Part shown: positions 1 through 8,445 of the stretch, in pieces
Position numbering within the stretch: position 1 is the stretch's first letter
How the letters are laid out: every line of letters starts with the position of its first letter
From: Mitsuokella sp. oral taxon 131 str. W9106
Lineage (GTDB): Bacteria > Bacillota > Negativicutes > Selenomonadales > Selenomonadaceae
Length of the DNA: 64,000 nt
Reading direction: 5' to 3'
Assembly (NCBI RefSeq): GCF_000469545.1
Contig: NZ_KI273050.1
Span: 1 to 64,000 of the forward strand
Position numbers and translations under genes: made by a program
The notes under the pieces: model-generated
What the model saw: only the letters and a program-made list of their open reading frames with translations
Databases searched by the model: none
Told to the model about the DNA's origin: nothing

Positions 1-8
1 GCTGATTC

Positions 9-35
9 AAGCCTCGCATAAGCGAGGCTTTTTTT
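9..35 (+). terminator. Intrinsic terminator of the upstream gene
   Basis: GCCTCGC (11-17) and GCGAGGC (22-28) form a perfect 7-bp stem around the loop ATAA, extended by two A-T pairs, followed by seven T. It ends a transcription unit lying to the left of the window. Confidence 0.9.
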
Positions 36-130
36 GGTTCACGTCTTTACAACATTTTTGTTGGTGAAAAAGAAATACGGTCGTTTCTCTGAAATTCCCG
101 AGCGACAAACAGGAAAAACAAACGTTTTTG

Positions 131-136
131 TATAAT
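131..136 (+). promoter_or_regulatory. Probable -10 box of galU
   Basis: TATAAT sits about 60 bases before galU. No good -35 box is seen at the right distance. Between it and the gene an 11-base sequence, GGCGATATGTG, occurs twice in tandem (about 162-182), of unknown meaning. Confidence 0.4.
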
Positions 137-195
137 AAGTAAAGGATAACATTTTTTTTCGGGCGATATGTGGCGATATGTGAGGAGAGAGAACC

Positions 196-1071
196 ATGCA
201 GAAGATACGAAAGGCCGTTATCCCAGCCGCAGGCTATGGTACACGCTTCCTTCCTGCGACGAAAGCGACGCCGAAGGAAATGCTCCCCATCGTTGACAAG
301 CCGACGATTCAGTACATCGTTGAGGAAGCGCTTGCGAGCGGGATTGAGGAGATCCTCGTCGTCAGCGGGCATGGCAAGCGCGCGATCGAAGATCACTTCG
401 ATTCGGCTCCTGCGCTCGAAGCAGAGCTGGAAAAAAAGGGAAAGCTTGAGTTGCTTCATGAAGTGCAGGAGACGGCGGACATCAACATCCACTATATCCG
501 CCAGCGCTACATGCGCGGGCTCGGCGATGCGATTCTTTGCGCGAAGTCCTTTATCGGTGATGAGCCGTTCGCCGTGCTTCTCGGCGACGATGTCGTATAC
601 AATCCACAAAAGCCCGCGCTTCGCCAGCTCATCGACATTTACGATTGGACGGGCGGCAGTGTGCTCGGTTGTCAGAATGTGTCGGAGGAAAAGGTTTCCT
701 CTTACGGGATCGTGGCGGGCGAAAAGACGGACAATGCACGCCTCATGCGCGTTTTGGACATGGTCGAGAAACCGGCGCGCGAAGATGCGCCGAGCCGTCT
801 TGCTGTACTCGGACGCTACATCATTCGCCCCGAAATCTTTTCTATTTTGGCAACGACGAAGCCAGGCAAGGGCGGTGAGATCCAGCTCACGGATGCGCTT
901 AAGGTGCTCGCTGGGCGTGAGCCCGTCTATGCGTATGACTTTGAAGGTGAGCGCTACGATGTCGGAGACAAGCTCGGCTTCCTGCGCGCGACGGTCGAGT
1001 TTGCGCTGCGGCGCGATGATCTTGGCGGAGCGTTCCGCGACTATCTGAAAGGGCTTGTCACGCGAATCTGA
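196..1071 (+). CDS. galU: UTP-glucose-1-phosphate uridylyltransferase
   Basis: This cytoplasmic enzyme joins UTP and glucose-1-phosphate to make UDP-glucose, a donor for lipopolysaccharide, capsule and other glycans. The 291-residue length is normal for the family. The nucleotide-binding signature GYGTRFLPATKATPKEM lies at residues 13-29, followed by the DKPTIQYIVEEA segment. The sugar-nucleotide loop LLGDD is near residue 130, and the VEKP and GEIQLTDAL segments follow further on. The ATG has a GGAG-rich ribosome site just upstream. The DUF445 gene that follows starts about 10 bases after the stop, so the genes are probably co-transcribed. The family is clear; the glycan served is not. Confidence 0.95.
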   Translation: MQKIRKAVIPAAGYGTRFLPATKATPKEMLPIVDKPTIQYIVEEALASGIEEILVVSGHGKRAIEDHFDSAPALEAELEKKGKLELLHEVQETADINIHYIRQRYMRGLGDAILCAKSFIGDEPFAVLLGDDVVYNPQKPALRQLIDIYDWTGGSVLGCQNVSEEKVSSYGIVAGEKTDNARLMRVLDMVEKPAREDAPSRLAVLGRYIIRPEIFSILATTKPGKGGEIQLTDALKVLAGREPVYAYDFEGERYDVGDKLGFLRATVEFALRRDDLGGAFRDYLKGLVTRI

Positions 1072-1081
1072 GGTGTGCGCG

Positions 1082-2320
1082 TTGCAGAAGAAAAATAAGG
1101 CAAATTTGGCGCTCGGCGTGAGCGGAGCAGGTTTTTTGGCGACGCTCGCAGCAGGCGGCACGAGCTTTGGCGAAGGGCTTATCCATCATGGTTTTCTCGC
1201 CGCGACGATCGGTGGGCTCGCGGATTGGTTTGCCGTGACGGCGCTCTTTCGCCACCCGCTCGGCATTTCGTACCGAACGGACATCCTCAGGCGCAACCGT
1301 GCGCGCATCGAGGAGTCGATTATTGCGTTTGCGAGCGACGATCTGCTCAGTGTAAAAAATGTCATGGCTGTCGTCGCGTCTCAGGATACGGCAGGTCTTC
1401 TCGTCGACTACCTTGCGCATCGCGGCGGGCGACAGGAACTCATAGGTGTCGTCGAGGCGGTCGTCTGCAAGGTCGTCGACGATCTTGACAGTGCGCGAGT
1501 CGCGGCGGATCTCGCGCCGGCCGTCCGCGAGGGGATTCGCTCGCTCGCACTTGAACGCGTGCTGGCCGAGCTCCTTTTGATGCTCTCGGAGGAACAGCAT
1601 GCGAAACGCATTCTGCACAGCGTGCTGATGATCGGCGAACAGGTGCTCATGAGCCCTGCCATGCAGCAGGTACTGCTCTCGCATATCGAGATCCTGCGCA
1701 AGGAGTACGAGGGCGAGTCGGCAGGCAGGGCATTCGTGCTGTCGGCGCTCGGTCTTGACGACACGGAGATCCTATCGATTTTCAATGTGAAGGCGCGCGC
1801 GGCGCTTCACGACATGCTCGGCGGCAAGACGGAAGCGTACGCGGGCGTCAAAGCGGGACTGGAGACGATGCTGCGCACATTTGCGCACGATGAGGAGCTT
1901 CTTTCCGTCCTTCGCGAATGGAAGGAGAAGTGCCTGGATCGAGCGGACGTCGAAGGCATGCTTGCCTATTGGATCGAGCATGGGCTAAAGGGCGATGATC
2001 CTTTTTGGCTGCCGCATCTCCACCGCTTTGTCGCGGTGACGATCGATCGATTTTGTGCGTCGAAGCGCTGGCAGCGCCGTGTCGATCACGCGATCAAAAA
2101 ATTTGCTGAGAGCCTGCTTGAAGGTCACCATGATATGATCGCGGGACTCATACGCGAGCGTCTCAAAGAGTTTGATGACGATGCGCTCGTCCACTTTGTC
2201 GAGAACAAGGTGCAGGATGATCTGCAAATGATCCGCATCAATGGCGCACTCGTCGGCGCACTCGTTGGCATGGGGCTTTATCTCCTCGTTTGGGTCATGG
2301 AAAGGGTGTGGGGGCAGTGA
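1082..2320 (+). CDS. DUF445 family membrane protein (first of two)
   Basis: A DUF445 (YjiN-like) protein of about 412 residues with unknown function. It has a hydrophobic segment near the N-terminus, then the family signature GGLADWFAVTALFRHPLG, a long helical middle and a second membrane segment at the very C-terminus after the RINGALVGALVG stretch. The start is taken as TTG 1082 because GAGGTG (1070-1075) lies 6 bases before it; the frame is open back to TTG 1055, inside galU. The stop overlaps the start of a second DUF445 gene. The two proteins are clearly related but diverged and may form a hetero-oligomer. That idea, and a role in the envelope, are inference. Confidence 0.8.
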   Translation: MQKKNKANLALGVSGAGFLATLAAGGTSFGEGLIHHGFLAATIGGLADWFAVTALFRHPLGISYRTDILRRNRARIEESIIAFASDDLLSVKNVMAVVASQDTAGLLVDYLAHRGGRQELIGVVEAVVCKVVDDLDSARVAADLAPAVREGIRSLALERVLAELLLMLSEEQHAKRILHSVLMIGEQVLMSPAMQQVLLSHIEILRKEYEGESAGRAFVLSALGLDDTEILSIFNVKARAALHDMLGGKTEAYAGVKAGLETMLRTFAHDEELLSVLREWKEKCLDRADVEGMLAYWIEHGLKGDDPFWLPHLHRFVAVTIDRFCASKRWQRRVDHAIKKFAESLLEGHHDMIAGLIRERLKEFDDDALVHFVENKVQDDLQMIRINGALVGALVGMGLYLLVWVMERVWGQ

Positions 2321-3618
2321 AACAGTGGAATTGTGCCGACACCGTGCTGCTTGCCGCATTTTTTGTATTCCTGATTGCGCTGCGCATCCATCTGATGATG
2401 CCGCAGGAAATCGTTGCGGGTGCCTTTCTCTTCTGTGCGGAGGCGGCGCTTGTCGGCGGCATTGCGGACTGGTTCGCTGTGACGGCGCTCTTTCGGCGGC
2501 CGCTCGGCTTCCCTTACCATACCGCAATCCTGCCGCGCCGCCGCGATTCGTTCATTCGTGCATCGGTCACGATGGTGCAAAAGGAATTTTTCTCGCGGCG
2601 CAAGATATTTCGCCATTTGGAGCAGTTCCATCTCATGCCGCTGCTCATCGACTGGCTCAGCGAAGGGATGACGCGCGCACGCATCTCACAGAATTTATAC
2701 CACTATGCGAAGAGTTTTCTCCTGCGCAAAGACAGCGAGGAAAAAGTACGGGTTGTCGCTGGGAAAATACGCAGCAATCTCTCGTCGATCGAGCCGGAAG
2801 ATTTCTTTGCACAGTGCGGACAGTGGCTTAGAGAGAGCGGGCGCGACAAGGCGTTCCTCGCACATCTTGCCGCGTATCTCGGACGGCGCGCCGCTCGTCC
2901 GGAGACGGCAAAGGCCTTTGAGGCGATGCTTGAGTCGTACGGGAAGGAAAAGACGAAGGGCGCGATCGCCTCATTCCTTGCAGGGCTTGCCTCTGCCATG
3001 GATCTTGTGAACTATGCGGAAGCGGCAGCGCTCATGCAGAAGCAGCTCCTCGCCGTCCTCGCCGCGCTAGGCGAAAGGGATTCGCCGCTCCAGCAGGAGA
3101 TGCTTGCACTCTTCTACGAAAAAGCCGTCGTTTTGAATGGCGATCCGGAGTTTCATGGATTCGTCCATGAGATGCGCGACAATCTCGTTGCGGAGCTTCC
3201 GCTGGAAGAAACGATTGGACGCGCATGGAAGAAGATGCAGGAGCACTTCGCGGCAGATGCGGCACGGAAAGTCGATGCAGTCGAAGAACATATGCCCGTC
3301 CTGCGCAGCCGTCTGGCCGAGATCATCGAGGAGGAGTATACGCGCGGTCTTCACCTGCTCCAAGAGGACGAGGGACTCCGTCGGACGGTCGGGCACTTCC
3401 TCTACAATCTCATCGCGCGTTCCGCGCTGCACGCGCAGAGTCTTGTCGGCGTCGTCGTCGAGAACGTGCTCTCTCGGCTGACCGATGAGCAGCTCAACCG
3501 CCTCGTCTACGACAAGGTGAAGCCGGATCTCCTATGGATCCGTATGAATGGATCGATCGTCGGCGCGAGCATCGGCCTCGTGCTCTTTGTGGTCCTGCAT
3601 CTGTTCGGACGTCTATAG
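2317..3618 (+). CDS. DUF445 family membrane protein (second of two)
   Basis: A second DUF445 protein, about 433 residues, function unknown. It shares with its neighbour the signature VGGIADWFAVTALFRRPLG and the C-terminal RMNGSIVGASIG stretch that leads into a membrane helix. The GTG start is placed at 2317 because it overlaps the previous stop (GTGA), which is typical of translational coupling; the frame is open further upstream to 2290. An N-terminal hydrophobic segment (CADTVLLAAFFVFLIAL) is present. A 13-base direct repeat, TCGGACGTCTATA, lies across its stop codon (3604-3632) and reaches into the last codons of mutY on the other strand. Confidence 0.8.
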   Translation: MKQWNCADTVLLAAFFVFLIALRIHLMMPQEIVAGAFLFCAEAALVGGIADWFAVTALFRRPLGFPYHTAILPRRRDSFIRASVTMVQKEFFSRRKIFRHLEQFHLMPLLIDWLSEGMTRARISQNLYHYAKSFLLRKDSEEKVRVVAGKIRSNLSSIEPEDFFAQCGQWLRESGRDKAFLAHLAAYLGRRAARPETAKAFEAMLESYGKEKTKGAIASFLAGLASAMDLVNYAEAAALMQKQLLAVLAALGERDSPLQQEMLALFYEKAVVLNGDPEFHGFVHEMRDNLVAELPLEETIGRAWKKMQEHFAADAARKVDAVEEHMPVLRSRLAEIIEEEYTRGLHLLQEDEGLRRTVGHFLYNLIARSALHAQSLVGVVVENVLSRLTDEQLNRLVYDKVKPDLLWIRMNGSIVGASIGLVLFVVLHLFGRL

Positions 3619-3627
3619 CTCGGACGT

Positions 3628-4773
3628 CTATAAGAAGTAGGAAAAAGCAGAGGGAATGCTGTATCGGTCGGCAAGCGCCTCGCGCGATGCCCATACGAGA
3701 TCGTTTCGAAGATCGCTTCGCTTGAGAGGCACGGACATCGTGCTGGAGGCGAGAGGCGCAGGCATCCCTTCGGCAACGCCGAGGGAATTGTCGGCGAGCG
3801 TGATGCGATATCCGTGCATCTGCCATTCGATATGGGAAAAGATGTGGCGTGCATGCGGCAGTTTCTCGATGCGCTCCACGGCAAAGCCTTGTTCGCCTAA
3901 ATACGCGAGCAGGGCTTTTTTCGTCGGGTGGCCATCGACGTGCGGCAGTTCCCAAAGGCCTGCGAGAAGCCCTTTTTCGGGACGCTTTCGGAGCGCGAGA
4001 GTGCCATCCTGCTCCATCCGAAGCACGGTCAGCTTCTCAATGCGGCGCTTCTTTGAAGCGCTCTTTGCGGGAAGCTCCTGCTCGCGCCCTGCGTCATGCG
4101 CGAGGCAGAGCCGCGCGAGCGGGCAGCGCGTGCAGTGCGGCGCACCGTGCGGCAGGCAGACCGTCGCGCCGAGATCCATGAAAGCCTGGTTGAGTTCGCC
4201 TGCCGCCTGTCCTTCGGGGTAGTGCGGCGCGAGTGCCTGCTCGATGGCACGTTTGACAGCGGGGAGCGCGATGTCAAGCGTGCTTGCGAGAACGCGGCTT
4301 ACGACGCGCAGGACGTTGCCGTCGACGGCGGGGAGCGGAAAGCCAAAAGCGATCGAGCCAATCGCACTGCCTGTGTAGCGGCCGATGCCGGGGAGCTTTA
4401 GCAGGCACTCAAAATCGCGCGGCAGTTCGCCGCCGTATTCGGCCACGATGGTTTGGGCCGCTTTTTTCAGATTGCGCGCGCGGCTGTAGTAGCCGAGTCC
4501 CTGCCATAGCTTCATGAGCGCATCGTCCTCGCACGCGGCGAGCGCGGCAATCGTTGGGAGTGCGGCAAGGAATCGCTCGTAGTAGGGGATGACGGCGGAG
4601 GCGCGCGTCTGCTGGAGCATGATTTCCGAGAGCCAAACGTGATATGGCGCGGGTGCGTTGCGCCACGGAAGGGAACGATTGTCTTTTTGTGCGCGATACC
4701 AGCGCAGGAGCGGAGAAGGGATCGCTGCGAGCATTTCCGTGTGTTCGAGCGTGATGGGAGGTGTTTTTTTCAT
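3628..4773 (-). CDS. mutY: A/G-specific adenine DNA glycosylase
   Basis: MutY removes adenine mispaired with guanine or 8-oxoguanine, preventing G-to-T mutations. The protein is about 381 residues from ATG 4773, which has AAGGA 9 bases upstream; an ATG two codons earlier is also possible. The catalytic Glu region SEIMLQQTRASAVIPYY, the helix-hairpin-helix LPGIGRYTGSAI and the catalytic Asp in PAVDGNVLRV are all present. Four Cys for a [4Fe-4S] cluster follow, spaced C-x7-C-x2-C-x5-C. The usual spacing is x6 in the first interval, so this loop has one extra residue. A C-terminal NUDIX-like domain (LLAGLWELPH) recognises 8-oxoG. It converges on the DUF445 gene and is divergent from ilvN. Confidence 0.95.
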   Translation of the reverse strand: MKKTPPITLEHTEMLAAIPSPLLRWYRAQKDNRSLPWRNAPAPYHVWLSEIMLQQTRASAVIPYYERFLAALPTIAALAACEDDALMKLWQGLGYYSRARNLKKAAQTIVAEYGGELPRDFECLLKLPGIGRYTGSAIGSIAFGFPLPAVDGNVLRVVSRVLASTLDIALPAVKRAIEQALAPHYPEGQAAGELNQAFMDLGATVCLPHGAPHCTRCPLARLCLAHDAGREQELPAKSASKKRRIEKLTVLRMEQDGTLALRKRPEKGLLAGLWELPHVDGHPTKKALLAYLGEQGFAVERIEKLPHARHIFSHIEWQMHGYRITLADNSLGVAEGMPAPLASSTMSVPLKRSDLRNDLVWASREALADRYSIPSAFSYFL

Positions 4774-4802
4774 GGTCATGTGTCCTTTTCAAAATCATTC
4801 TT

Positions 4803-4813
4803 ATTCTACCACA
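4803..4813 (-). promoter_or_regulatory. Possible extended -10 promoter of mutY
   Basis: On the minus strand TGTGGTAGAAT resembles an extended -10 element about 30 bases before the mutY start. No convincing -35 box is seen. Confidence 0.3.
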
Positions 4814-4870
4814 AGCGTGCCGCAGCGGATAGGCTTGTGCAAATAATTCCGTAAAACTTTGGAAGAACGG

Positions 4871-4899
4871 TTGACAAAAGGAGCATATCGCGTAATAAT
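4871..4899 (+). promoter_or_regulatory. Promoter of ilvN-ilvC
   Basis: TTGACA (4871-4876) is followed after 17 bases by AATAAT (4894-4899; TAATAA in the register one base earlier). An imperfect palindrome (ATGTACACA ... GTTACACAT, 4898-4925) lies at the expected start of transcription and could be an operator. I see neither a T-box nor a leader-peptide attenuator in the roughly 75-base leader. Confidence 0.75.
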
Positions 4900-4972
4900 G
4901 TACACATGTTTACAGCGTTACACATAAAATTGGCAGATGAAAGACCGTTTTGTGCGAACAGGAGATGAAGAA

Positions 4973-5503
4973 ATGAAGCACGTCTTGTCCGTCATTGTGG
5001 AGAATCAGACGGGTGTCTTAGTTCGCGTTGCAAGCATGTTTTCGAGGCGTGAGTTCAATATTGACAGCTTGTCGGTCGGCGTCACGGAAACCCCAAACAT
5101 TTCCCGCATTACGGTCGTTGTCCACGGGGACGAGAATCTTGTCGAGCAAATGATCAAGCAGCTTGAAAAGATGCCCGTCGTTTGCGCTGTGCAGCGTCTC
5201 GATGAGAAGCACGCCGTTTTTCGCGGCATGACGCTCATCAAGGTCAATGCCGACGACACCAACCGGCTCGACGTGCTCAAGATCGCGGAACTCTTCCGTG
5301 CGCACGTCGTCGATGTCGATTCCGCGACGCTCATGTTTGAGATTACGGGAAATGACGACAAGGTGACGGCTTTTCTGCGGCTCGTAAAGCCTTACGGCAT
5401 CACCGAAGTCATAAGGACGGGGCTTATCGCGCTGGAGCGCGGTGAACATACCATTTATGAACACGGCAAGGAGAGGGAGTACTATGGCAAAAACTTATTA
5501 TGA
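4973..5503 (+). CDS. ilvN: Acetolactate synthase small (regulatory) subunit
   Basis: The small subunit activates the catalytic subunit IlvB and confers valine feedback inhibition at the first common step of valine, leucine and isoleucine synthesis. The product is 176 residues. An ACT domain fills residues 1-80 ([20 protein letters not shown], with the Gly expected at the valine site) and a second conserved domain follows. The start at 4973 is chosen for AGGAG 8 bases upstream; an in-frame ATG at 4937 has no such site. The 3' end overlaps ilvC by 20 bases. It is separated from its partner ilvB, which lies at the far end of the cluster; in many bacteria ilvB and ilvN are adjacent. Confidence 0.93.
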   Translation: MKHVLSVIVENQTGVLVRVASMFSRREFNIDSLSVGVTETPNISRITVVVHGDENLVEQMIKQLEKMPVVCAVQRLDEKHAVFRGMTLIKVNADDTNRLDVLKIAELFRAHVVDVDSATLMFEITGNDDKVTAFLRLVKPYGITEVIRTGLIALERGEHTIYEHGKEREYYGKNLL

Positions 5504-6497
5504 TCAGGACGCGAATTGGGAAGCCATACATGGAAAGACGGTCGCTGTCATCGGCTACGGCAGCCAGGGGCACGCCCATGCGCTGAACCTCAAGGACAGC
5601 GGCGTCGATGTCGTCGTCGGCCTTTACGAGGGCTCAAAGTCGAAGGCAAAGGCGGAGGCACATGGCCTTTTGGTCCTGCCTGTTGCCGAGGCAGTCAAGA
5701 AGGCAGACATCACGATGGTCCTGATCCCGGATGAGAAGCAGGCGGACGTCTACAAGACGGAAATCGGCCCGAATCTCAAGCCAGGCAGTGCCCTCGCCTT
5801 CGCACATGGATTCAACATCCACTTCAAGCAGATCATTCCGCCGGCAGGCGTCGACGTCTTCATGGTCGCACCGAAAGGCCCCGGCCATCTCGTTCGCCGC
5901 ACGTTTGAGGAAGGCTCGGGCGTCCCGGCTGTCTTCGCTGTGGAAAAGGACGAGACGGGCAAGTGCTTCGACATCGCGCTCGCCTATGCGCGCGGCCTTG
6001 GCGCCACGCGCTCCGGCTGCCTGCAGACGACGTTCCGCGACGAGACGGAAGAAGATCTCTTTGGCGAGCAGTGCGTGCTCATGGGCGGCGTCTGCCAGCT
6101 CATGCAGACGGGCTTCGAGGTTCTCGTCGAGGCAGGCTATCCGCCCGAGATGGCATACTTCGAGTGCTTCCATGAGATGAAGCTCATCGTCGACCTCTGC
6201 TACGAGGGCGGCATGACGAAGATGCGCCAGTCCTGCTCCGATACGGCAGAGTACGGCGACTACATGGTAGGGCCGCGCATCGTCACGGAAGAGACGAAGA
6301 AGGAAATGAAGAAAGTCCTCAAGGAGATTCAGGATGGCACGTTCGCACGCAACTGGCTGCTTGAGAACCGCGCAGCAGGCCGTGCAAACTTCCTCGCACA
6401 GCGCCGTCTCCATCAGGAGCACCAGATCGAGAAGGTCGGCGCAGAGCTCCGGAACATGATGCCTTGGCTCCGCGACAAGAAGGAGCTTTCGTTCTGA
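5484..6497 (+). CDS. ilvC: Ketol-acid reductoisomerase, class I
   Basis: This enzyme rearranges and reduces acetolactate or acetohydroxybutyrate, using Mg2+ and NAD(P)H, in branched-chain amino acid synthesis. The 337-residue length fits the short class I form. The dinucleotide-binding motif [17 protein letters not shown] is near residue 25, and the cofactor loop reads [10 protein letters not shown]. The metal-binding acidic residues lie in [11 protein letters not shown] and in [16 protein letters not shown]. The start at 5484 fits the conserved [10 protein letters not shown] beginning, and the gene overlaps ilvN by 20 bases. An intrinsic terminator follows, so ilvN-ilvC can form their own unit. 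Confidence 0.96.
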   Translation: MAKTYYDQDANWEAIHGKTVAVIGYGSQGHAHALNLKDSGVDVVVGLYEGSKSKAKAEAHGLLVLPVAEAVKKADITMVLIPDEKQADVYKTEIGPNLKPGSALAFAHGFNIHFKQIIPPAGVDVFMVAPKGPGHLVRRTFEEGSGVPAVFAVEKDETGKCFDIALAYARGLGATRSGCLQTTFRDETEEDLFGEQCVLMGGVCQLMQTGFEVLVEAGYPPEMAYFECFHEMKLIVDLCYEGGMTKMRQSCSDTAEYGDYMVGPRIVTEETKKEMKKVLKEIQDGTFARNWLLENRAAGRANFLAQRRLHQEHQIEKVGAELRNMMPWLRDKKELSF

Positions 6498-6526
6498 TCC
6501 GGGCGCGTTTGGCACAATACAAAACG

Positions 6527-6560
6527 AAGAAGTCTTTCCAATCGGGGAGACTTCTTTTTT
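6527..6560 (+). terminator. Intrinsic terminator after ilvC
   Basis: AAGAAGTCT (6527-6535) pairs with AGACTTCTT (6548-6556) around a 12-base loop and is followed by T residues. It splits the ilv-leu cluster into two possible units. Confidence 0.85.
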
Positions 6561-6591
6561 GAAAGGAGAAAGAGCTTAGAATCCCGCGCGT

Positions 6592-6618
6592 TTGAAAAAT
6601 CGAGGAATCTATTATAGA
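6592..6618 (+). promoter_or_regulatory. Possible promoter of leuC-leuD-leuB-ilvB
   Basis: TTGAAA (6592-6597) and TATAGA (6613-6618) are 15 bases apart, which is short. The position, just after the terminator and before leuC, makes a promoter plausible. Confidence 0.4.
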
Positions 6619-6681
6619 ATGGATGAATCGCGGCAAGTGGATCAATGAAAGCCATTGGCAAAGACTTTAGGAGGGCAATCT

Positions 6682-7944
6682 ATGGGGATGAATATGAGCG
6701 AGAAAATCCTGGCGAAGCACGCCGGGATCTCTTCCGTCCATGCGGGGCAGCTCGTGACGTGCAGGCTCGACATGGTGCTTGCGAACGACATCACGGCGCC
6801 GCCTGCCATCAAGATTTTTGAGGGAATCGGGCGCCCCGTATTCGACAATGCAAAGATCGCGCTCGTGCCGGATCACTTCCAGCCATCGAAGGATATCAAG
6901 AGCGCCGAGCTCGCAAAGATCGTCCGCGATTTTGCGCACGAACATGGAATCGTGCATTACTATGAGCAGGGGCGCGTCGGCATCGAGCACGTCATCCTGC
7001 CGGAGAAGGGTATCGTCGCACCGGGCATGCTGACGATCGGTGCCGACTCGCACACCTGCACGTACGGTGCGGTGAACGGGTTCTCGACGGGGGTTGGCTC
7101 GACGGACCTCGGCGCGGCCATGGCGACGGGCGAGGCTTGGTTCAAAGTCCCCGAGGCCATCAAGGTCACGCTGACGGGCAGGAAGGCGAAGGACATCAGT
7201 GGAAAGGATGTCATCTTGACGCTGATCGGCAGGATCGGCGTCGACGGCGCGCTTTATAAGTCGCTTGAGTTCGCGGGCGAAGGCGTCGCAGCGCTCACGA
7301 TGACGGATCGTCTCACGATTTCCAACATGGCGATCGAGGCGGGCGCGAAAGCGGGCATTTTCCCGTTCGATGCCATCACGAAGGCGTACGTCGATGGTCG
7401 TGTGACGAAGGCGTATGAGCCAGTCGAGGCAGACGCGGATGCAAGCTATGTGCAGGAGGTCAGGATTGACCTATCGGCACTGAAGCCCGTCGTCGCGTTC
7501 CCGCATCTGCCGGGCAACACGAAGCGCGTTGCGGACATCGGCGCGCCCATTGCAATCGATCAGGTCATCATCGGCTCCTGTACGAACGGACGCCTTGAGG
7601 ATATGGAGATCGCCGCAAATATACTGAAGGGGCACAAGGTCGCAGACCGCGTGCGCTGCATCGTCATTCCGGGCAGCCCCGCCGTTTACAAGGAGGCAAT
7701 GAAGCGCGGCTACGTCGATGCGTTCATCGATGCAGGCTGTGCCGTTTCGACGCCGACGTGCGGCCCTTGTCTCGGCGGCTACATGGGCATCATGACGGCA
7801 GGCGAGAAGTGCGTCTCGACGACGAACCGCAATTTCCGCGGCCGCATGGGGCACGTCGACAGCGAAGTCTATCTAGCAGGCCCGCACGTCGCAGCGGCAA
7901 GTGCGATCCTAGGACGCATCGCGACGCCAGAGGAGGTAAAGTAA
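6682..7944 (+). CDS. leuC: 3-isopropylmalate dehydratase large subunit
   Basis: With LeuD this [4Fe-4S] enzyme isomerises 2-isopropylmalate to 3-isopropylmalate in leucine synthesis. The protein is about 420 residues, the shorter LeuC type common in Firmicutes and archaea. Cluster ligands are Cys300 ([12 protein letters not shown]), Cys360 and Cys363 (CGPCLGG). The active-site stretch [20 protein letters not shown] is present. ATG 6682 is chosen because AGGAGGG lies 6 bases before it, although the frame opens earlier at TTG 6655. leuD starts immediately after the stop. Confidence 0.96.
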   Translation: MGMNMSEKILAKHAGISSVHAGQLVTCRLDMVLANDITAPPAIKIFEGIGRPVFDNAKIALVPDHFQPSKDIKSAELAKIVRDFAHEHGIVHYYEQGRVGIEHVILPEKGIVAPGMLTIGADSHTCTYGAVNGFSTGVGSTDLGAAMATGEAWFKVPEAIKVTLTGRKAKDISGKDVILTLIGRIGVDGALYKSLEFAGEGVAALTMTDRLTISNMAIEAGAKAGIFPFDAITKAYVDGRVTKAYEPVEADADASYVQEVRIDLSALKPVVAFPHLPGNTKRVADIGAPIAIDQVIIGSCTNGRLEDMEIAANILKGHKVADRVRCIVIPGSPAVYKEAMKRGYVDAFIDAGCAVSTPTCGPCLGGYMGIMTAGEKCVSTTNRNFRGRMGHVDSEVYLAGPHVAAASAILGRIATPEEVK

Positions 7945-8433
7945 ATGAAGCATGAAGGCAAGGTCTGGCGCTACGGCGACAATATCGATACCGATGTAAT
8001 CATTCCCGCACGCTACCTCAATACGTTCGACCCGAAAGAACTTGCGAGCCACTGCATGGCCGACATCGACGCGACGTTCGCGCCGAACGTCAGGGAAGGC
8101 GACATCATAGTCGGCGGCAGGAACTTCGGCTGCGGCTCGTCGCGTGAGCACGCTCCTGTCGCCATCAAGGCATCGGGCGTGCCCGTCGTCATCGCTGCGA
8201 GCTTCGCGCGCATCTTCTACCGAAACGGCATCAATATCGGGCTGCCGCTCCTGGAGATCGGCGCCGACGCCTTGAAGATCCATGCAGGTGACAAGCTCCG
8301 TGTCGATACGGCGACGGGCGTCATCGAAGACGTGACGACGGGCGAGACGTTCCACGCACAGCCGCTTCCGGGCTTCGTGCAGGACATCGCCGCAGCAGGC
8401 GGGCTCATCCACTACATCAAACAGAAGAAGTAA
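7945..8433 (+). CDS. leuD: 3-isopropylmalate dehydratase small subunit
   Basis: The small subunit carries the swivelling domain that completes the LeuCD active site. Its 162 residues match the short LeuD type that partners the roughly 420-residue LeuC. The substrate-specifying stretch GGRNFGCGSSREHAPVAIKA is near residue 55, and the N-terminal GDNIDTDVIIPARYLN is diagnostic. A GAGG ribosome site overlaps the end of leuC, and the start follows the leuC stop with no gap, which indicates translational coupling. leuB begins 12 bases after the stop. Confidence 0.96.
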   Translation: MKHEGKVWRYGDNIDTDVIIPARYLNTFDPKELASHCMADIDATFAPNVREGDIIVGGRNFGCGSSREHAPVAIKASGVPVVIAASFARIFYRNGINIGLPLLEIGADALKIHAGDKLRVDTATGVIEDVTTGETFHAQPLPGFVQDIAAAGGLIHYIKQKK

Positions 8434-8445
8434 AGAGGCAGCACT

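Noticed and set aside
170-1048. Second + strand frame across galU
   Set aside because: It is an Arg/Ser-rich shadow frame of galU with no domain; GC-rich genes here produce many such frames.
4780-4972. T-box or leader-peptide attenuator before ilvN
   Set aside because: The leader after the promoter is only about 75 bases and has neither a T-box motif nor a run of Leu/Ile/Val codons with a terminator.
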